From assembly GCA_963575745.1 (NCBI GenBank), contig CAUYUJ010015831.1, positions 203,942-267,941 on the forward strand: a DNA stretch of 64,000 nt, written 5' to 3'. Within the stretch, counting starts at the first letter, position 1. Each line of letters starts with the position of its first letter. Positions 59,776 through 64,000 of the stretch are shown here, piece after piece. Source of the stretch: Prorocentrum cordatum. Taxonomy: Eukaryota > Sar > Dinophyceae > Prorocentrales > Prorocentraceae. A program made the translations under genes and the position numbers. A model generated the notes under the pieces. It worked only from the letters and a program-made list of their open reading frames with translations. It searched no databases and had not been told where the DNA came from.

Positions 59776-60214
59776 CAGGGGTGGCCAGCGGTCTGGGCCG
59801 AGAAGCCGCTGAGAACTTGCAAGGCAAATCTCAACAACTACCTATTGAGCGCCCCAGAAAGACTTGGCATCGCTCGGACGTGTGCATTTTTTCTCGGCGA
59901 GAACCATCGAGGACCATCCTGGACCATCGAGCCAAAAAACACGCACGAAACCGAAACATGCACGGGAAATGGACGTCCGAGCGACGGCAAGAAGAGCCTG
60001 GCCTGCGAGGATCGAGGAGTTGCCATCTCTTCCTTGGCGGAAGGCTGTGGAGGGGCGGTGGAAGGTCGGCGGACGTTGAACGAGGCCGCCTCCGCTGGCG
60101 GAAGGGCGGCGGAAGGCGGCGGAAGTAAGCCATGCGCCCCCAAAGAGATGACAACATTTTTGGGCTCAGGGTTTTCCGAACATATCGTCCAGCATGCCGT
60201 GCACCCCCGTGGCA

Positions 60215-60390
60215 CGCCAACAGGGGGCGGCGGATCGAAGACGCCTACGGCGAATCACCGCCGCCCTCTGCTCGTTGAAAGAGCCTATGTGGCCGAGCGT
60301 CGCGGCCAGAGCTCGACCAAGCTATTGGACTATGTGTCCCCCCCAGCGGTTGTGAAGACACTTCGGGGAACACGAAGGGGAAACAGGAAA
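60215..60390 (+). repeat. dispersed repeat, copy 3 (see 58030)
   Basis: Same order of blocks as 58030-58215. It is followed directly by a GGA tract (60395-60500), as the partial copy at 58955 is followed by a shorter one. Confidence 0.7.
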
Positions 60391-60394
60391 AGAG

Positions 60395-60500
60395 AAGGAG
60401 AGGGAGGCAACGGAGGAGGAGGAGGAGGAGGCAACGGAGGAGGAGGAGGAGGAGGAGGAGGAGGAGGAGGAGGAGGAGGAGGAGGAGGAGGATGGGGGAG
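60395..60500 (+). repeat. (GGA)n microsatellite
   Basis: ~100 bp of GGA on the plus strand. Confidence 0.95.
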
Positions 60501-60724
60501 GAGGGCAAGCTAGGTGCGCTCGCGTCATATCTGACATCCTACTCCTCCCTCCCATCCTTCACCATGGCGCAGATCCCCTCTCTACTCGCACAGTCGGATG
60601 TCAAGCAGGGCGATGATCCCGAAAGGGTACGCGATGCATTGTAGAGCACGGCGTGGCATGGCGTAGAAGAGCACCGCGAAGCGTAGTATCAACCTAGCAT
60701 TGCATTGCATGCCGTGGCATGGCA

Positions 60725-60905
60725 CGGGAAATGACGCCAGCGCTGCAGCGGGAGTCGAAACGAGCGGAAGCGCGGAAATGAGGCCAGCGCTGCAGCGGGA
60801 GCACGATTCGGAACGAGCGGAAGCACGGAAATGAGGCCAGCGCCTCAGCGAGAGCACGATTCGGAACGAGCGGGGCCCGAAAATGAGGCCGGCGCCTCAG
60901 CGAGA
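60725..60905 (+). repeat. ~52-bp tandem repeat, 4 copies
   Basis: AATGAGGCCAGCGCTGCAGC, GGGAGCACGATTCGGAACGA, GCGGAAGCACGG recurs at about 60730, 60778, 60830 and 60881, with GCTGCAGCGGGAG changing to CCTCAGCGAGAG in later units. Confidence 0.9.
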
Positions 60906-61089
60906 GCAGCATCTTGGAAACAAATGCAGGCGAAAACCCAACTCCGGGGAAGGCTTCCCCAGGCGCCAGAAGCAGAAATTCAGCATTTTCAAAACCAAAA
61001 AATGTGTATTAGAATGGCCTTTTTTCGGCACCGCCTCGGAACTCGATTTTCCGGCGCCGGCCGGAACCGGCTCCGGACCCGGCCCGGGC

Positions 61090-61335
61090 GCCCGCCCGGG
61101 CGCCCTTGGGGCACTATTGTGGCTTCCTTGGGGAGTCTTGGAGGCCTCTTGGGGGCTTCCTTGGGCCTCTTGGGGCCTTTGGAGGCTCCTTCTGAGGTTT
61201 TTTGGCCGCCTGAGGGCGTTCCTGGCCCGTTTGACGCCGTCTTGCGGGCCTCTCTGGGCCGACTCGGGGCCCTCTTGGAGCGCCTCATGGACGTTTTGGA
61301 AACCATCTCGGGCGTCTTGGGTAGCTGTAGGCGAG
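61090..61335. repeat. CTTGGGGGCCTCTTGG-type repeats, copy 2
   Basis: Matches 59150-59330 block by block. It begins just after the GCGCCCGCCCGGGCGCCC palindrome at 61088-61105. Confidence 0.65.
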
Positions 61336-61529
61336 ATTGTGCTGGCAATTGGCTCCGCTCCGCGTCCATAAGTTTTCGACACAAAGGGTTCTGGCCGATG
61401 CAATCGCTTTCTCCGTACCTCGCCCAGGCCGCGGGATACGCTGTCGGATACTGGAGCGCTTGAGGGCAGCGGTGCATCTGCTCGTGTGAGTGCGAGGTCT
61501 CGGGCGGGATCGACCGTGACATCATCGCA

Positions 61530-62970
61530 GTGCTGCAACGTCAGTTGGATCGCTGTGGGCCTGACCAGTTGACAGCTGCCGCCCCGAGCCCGTGCATTTG
61601 TGCGCCGACACCTGTGCTGGCACCTGCGGCGGCGGGTTTCGCCGCTGGTCTGATCACGGGGGTGTTCCTCTGCTTCGTGTACTACATGAGCTTCTGTCGC
61701 CTGCAGTATGGCGGCCTCACACCCACCAGCCTGTCGTTGGCTGCGATCGATGACGCCAGGGTCGCTCCGGTACGTGCTCTACAGCCGGGAGGGAGCGCCC
61801 TGGCACGAGAGGCTTCTTTGCGGTCGCGTTCGTCTGGACGCGTGGTCTTGGGCGGTCCAGACTCCGACTCGGGACCAGCATGAGGACCTCAGCGAGGCGT
61901 TGGAGATCCTGAGCTGCGGCCCCAAGGGCGGGACGCCGCTCACTCTGTACGGGAAGGAGCTGTACACGCTGGGGCACCGCCACACGAACCACTACCTGGA
62001 GTACCTGGAGTCAGGGGCGAAGTTCACGGACGAGCTGGTGGCCGCCAGAGGGGCGGGTGAAGCCCCCGTGGACGACCAGCAGGTCGCACCCGTCACCGAA
62101 GCCGAGCCCGTCGTCGAGTGCCACCCGGAGACGCATTGGGTGACTCTGGAGGCTCGACACGGCTACAAGCAGTGCGATCCCATCTCCATACAGGGGTTGC
62201 CGCTGCTGCGCTCTGGCGACCGCGGGGTTGTGAACCTGCCCAGCGGACCCATCGCTGTGGGTATCGCAGGCTCGACAGGAGGCACGGCTACGCCTCGTGC
62301 CGAGCCCTTGGATGGACGACTGCCGGGTGGGACGGCGGATGGCGACTTTGCACGTGCCCTTTTTGCCGATCGCTCCCACCGGCTGGCGGCACCTAGCGAC
62401 ATCAGTTGGCGGGTGCAGGGCCCACAGACTACGATGTGGGTAGTGCAGACTCACGCCGAGACCAGCACGACACCGAGGCAACGGCACTTCTGGTGGCGAC
62501 AGGTCGTGGGTCTCGTGTCGACTGACCCTGGAGTTGAGGAGCACTGCTGCTGGTGTGAGCTGATGGAAGTGGCGATCACCAGCGACGGCCTCAACATCGC
62601 GGCGCGGGAGGCGTTCGAGATTGTCGGCGCTTCCAGCTCGGGGAAGAGTTCTATGCGGAGGCGCAGAGGCTCGCAGAGGCAGGAGACGACGGTGACGATC
62701 TCGGCAAGAGGTGGATCCTCTTGGGAAGCCACAGGAGCAAAGGCTTGGCCATCGTCTCACCCCAGCTCGAGCAGTACGTGGCTTCCAATCTCTAAGTGGA
62801 GAGTGCAGTGCTCAAAGAACGCCGTAAAGGCCGCGAGGAACGACGCCTCGCTTTCGGTGACCCTGCGAGCCCCACTACATCTTCAGCTCCTGGGGCGGGG
62901 CCTCCGGGCGCCGACGGAGCTCGCTCAGGAGGTTCTGGTCAGCCCTCAAGACGTGGGAGAGGGCGCGGCC
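61530..62970 (+). pseudogene. retroelement 5' protein: membrane segment plus unknown conserved region, frameshifted
   Basis: The reading starts near 61530 with a Cys-containing leader and a hydrophobic helix (AAAGFAAGLITGVFLCFVYY), then shifts frame near 61740 to a long frame containing LRYVLYSREGAPWHERLLCG, LDAWSWAVQTPTRDQHEDLS, ETHWVTLEARHGYKQCDPIS and ISWRVQGPQTTMWVVQTHAE. Another frameshift near 62630 is followed by LGEEFYAEAQRLAEAG, GKRWILLGSHRSKGLAIVSP, QLEQYVASNL, then a stop TAA/Val junction at ~62795 and ESAVLKERRKGREERRLAFG with an Arg/Gly-rich end (~62984). The layout (membrane segment, middle region, basic tail, then RT) is one I associate from memory with expanded dinoflagellate retroelements. 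Function of the middle region is unknown. Multiple frameshifts argue it is dead. Confidence 0.55.
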
Positions 62971-63097
62971 GCGGGCGGGCCTAGCGCCTGTTCCTTTTCT
63001 TCACCCGGCTGCCTGCCGTCGCCCCCGGGCGGTGGGCTTTTCCCACAGGGGAGGCGCGTGCGTGGCGGTCTGTGCGCGCTTGGCGACTGTCGGAGCC

Positions 63098-63901
63098 ATG
63101 GGGGTTCAGCGTGACATCCTCCCGCTGCCGCTGGGCCCCGGGCTAGCTGCTGAGCTGCGTGGCGAGGCGGTTCCTCCTGATCGCCCTCGCCGTCGCCGCC
63201 AGGGGCAGCGTCTTGCGCAGGAGAGGTCGTTGCGTGAGGGGATTGCGGCCTTGAGCGAGTTGGGCGGTCGAGGCGAAATTGCTGATGCTCGCCGTCGGAT
63301 TTCACTGCAGCAACAGCTTGCGGTTCGCCACCTTGCTCGGGCCTATGGCGGCGTTGGGCCCCCACCATCAGACTTCGACGCCCAGGGAGCGTTTAGGGCG
63401 CTTCAGGGTTCGAGGGGCGGTTATGCTGACACGCTGACCGATGGCAAGATTGCTTCTTACAGACGGGGCGACGTGTCGCTCCCGCGGGTTAGAGCTGGTG
63501 GTGTGCCCTTGCTGGACTGCCTCAGCCCCGACCTGCAGTCAGTTTTGAAAAGTGGCCAGGGCCTTCTTCGCGAAGATCATGACCGCGATAATGCTCTTCT
63601 GGGCTCTCCCTTGCGGCCTGCCATGGGCGCCAACCTGAGCAAGGGCGGCGCCGACTACGGTCATTTCCTGGGGGAGCTGTTCGAACTCGGGGCAATCGGG
63701 GTCTGCAGCAGCCCTCGCGAAGTGCGCGGGCTCTTCTTCGCGCCGAAGAAGGGCGGGCGCCTGCGACTCATATCGGGCGCGTGGCGGTCCAATGCCCACT
63801 TCCTGCCGCCCCGTCACGGTTCTGCCCTCGGGCGAGGCCCTGGCAGCGCTGGAGGTGAACGCCAGCGTGGCAGGCGAGAGGATCGTCGCCCCCAGCGCTG
63901 A
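63098..63901 (+). pseudogene. retroelement reverse transcriptase, N-terminal part
   Basis: ATG 63098 (MGVQRDILPLPLGPGLAAEL). After an Arg-rich helical region come DLQSVLKSGQGLLREDHDRD, LFELGAIGVCSSPREVRGLF and FFAPKKGGRLRLISGAWRSN: the fingers region of a reverse transcriptase (P-KK-GRLRL, AWRSN). The frame then goes wrong near 63795 and stops at 63899. In the neighbouring frame the RT continues as LPSGEALAALEVNASVAGER and then SADVEVCFYQ (63897-63926), the motif A Asp, followed at once by TAA. So one frameshift and one stop are visible. The element continues past the right edge. Confidence 0.65.
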
Positions 63902-64000
63902 CGTGGAGGTCTGCTTCTACCAGTAAGAGTTGCCAGTTGCCAGAGACCTTGCGGCTTTTTTTTTGCGCTGAAGGCGATCGACGTGAAGTACTTGCCCGGG
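63902..64000 (+). pseudogene. retroelement RT motif A and beyond, cut by the window edge
   Basis: DVEVCFYQ followed by TAA (63924-63926), then LPVARDLAAFF and, after a T-run shift, LKAIDVKYLPG to the end of the window. Consistent with the continuing palm domain. Confidence 0.5.

Overview
This window is nuclear DNA of a eukaryote, almost certainly a dinoflagellate (species not determined). It is GC-rich and gene-poor and is filled with satellites, foldback elements and decayed retroelements. The strongest clade marker is a processed, intron-less S-adenosylhomocysteine hydrolase (SAHH) pseudogene near 2.7-4.6 kb. The 12-base 3' end of the dinoflagellate spliced leader (TTTTGGCTCAAG) lies just upstream of it, as expected for a trans-spliced mRNA that was reverse-transcribed and re-inserted. 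No rRNA or tRNA gene and no CRISPR array was seen. There is a 100-base assembly gap at 35641-35740.

Layout. 1-2310: about 24 degenerate copies of a ~95-bp satellite. 2.6-4.8 kb: the SAHH retropseudogene, split by an AT-rich insertion flanked by an 18-bp direct repeat and by foldback elements. 5.6-6.0 kb: weak candidate exons. 6.7-8.6 kb: foldback/TIR elements and a 73-bp tandem repeat. 8.7-14.2 kb: the best protein-coding block. It holds a 727-codon EEP-nuclease-like ORF, an unrelated 356-codon ORF and a third protein-like segment. All three, and the sequence between them, carry a ~20-bp hairpin-forming repeat (GCGGTGCTTCTCAGCCTGCG) that is read in frame as GASQPA inside the ORFs. Two 443-bp direct repeats flank the second gene. 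15.0-21.4 kb: a very large composite inverted repeat with a 56-bp perfect palindrome near its centre. 21.4-33.2 kb: dispersed elements, satellites and (GGA)n tracts.

33.4-35.0 kb: a decayed non-LTR retrotransposon fragment on the plus strand. 36.2-42.3 kb: a long, dead LINE on the minus strand, in the order zinc finger, EEP endonuclease, reverse transcriptase, zinc knuckle, RNase H, C-terminal Cys motif. A (GGT)n microsatellite lies inside its RNase H. 42.4-44.0 kb: a 1.6-kb (GAT)n/(GGA)n block. 46.6-47.4 kb: a second copy of a satellite block also seen at 31.8-32.6 kb. 47.5-50.8 kb: two unknown, broken ORFs with an A/C-rich coding strand. 51-61 kb: MITEs, a palindrome, microsatellites and repeat families. 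61.5-64.0 kb: a retroelement with a membrane segment and a reverse transcriptase that runs off the right edge.

Apart from the 8.7-13.8 kb block, little here looks like an intact host gene. Long open frames are common in dinoflagellate satellites and trinucleotide tracts, and most of them were rejected. All family assignments rest on motif recognition by eye; no database search was possible.
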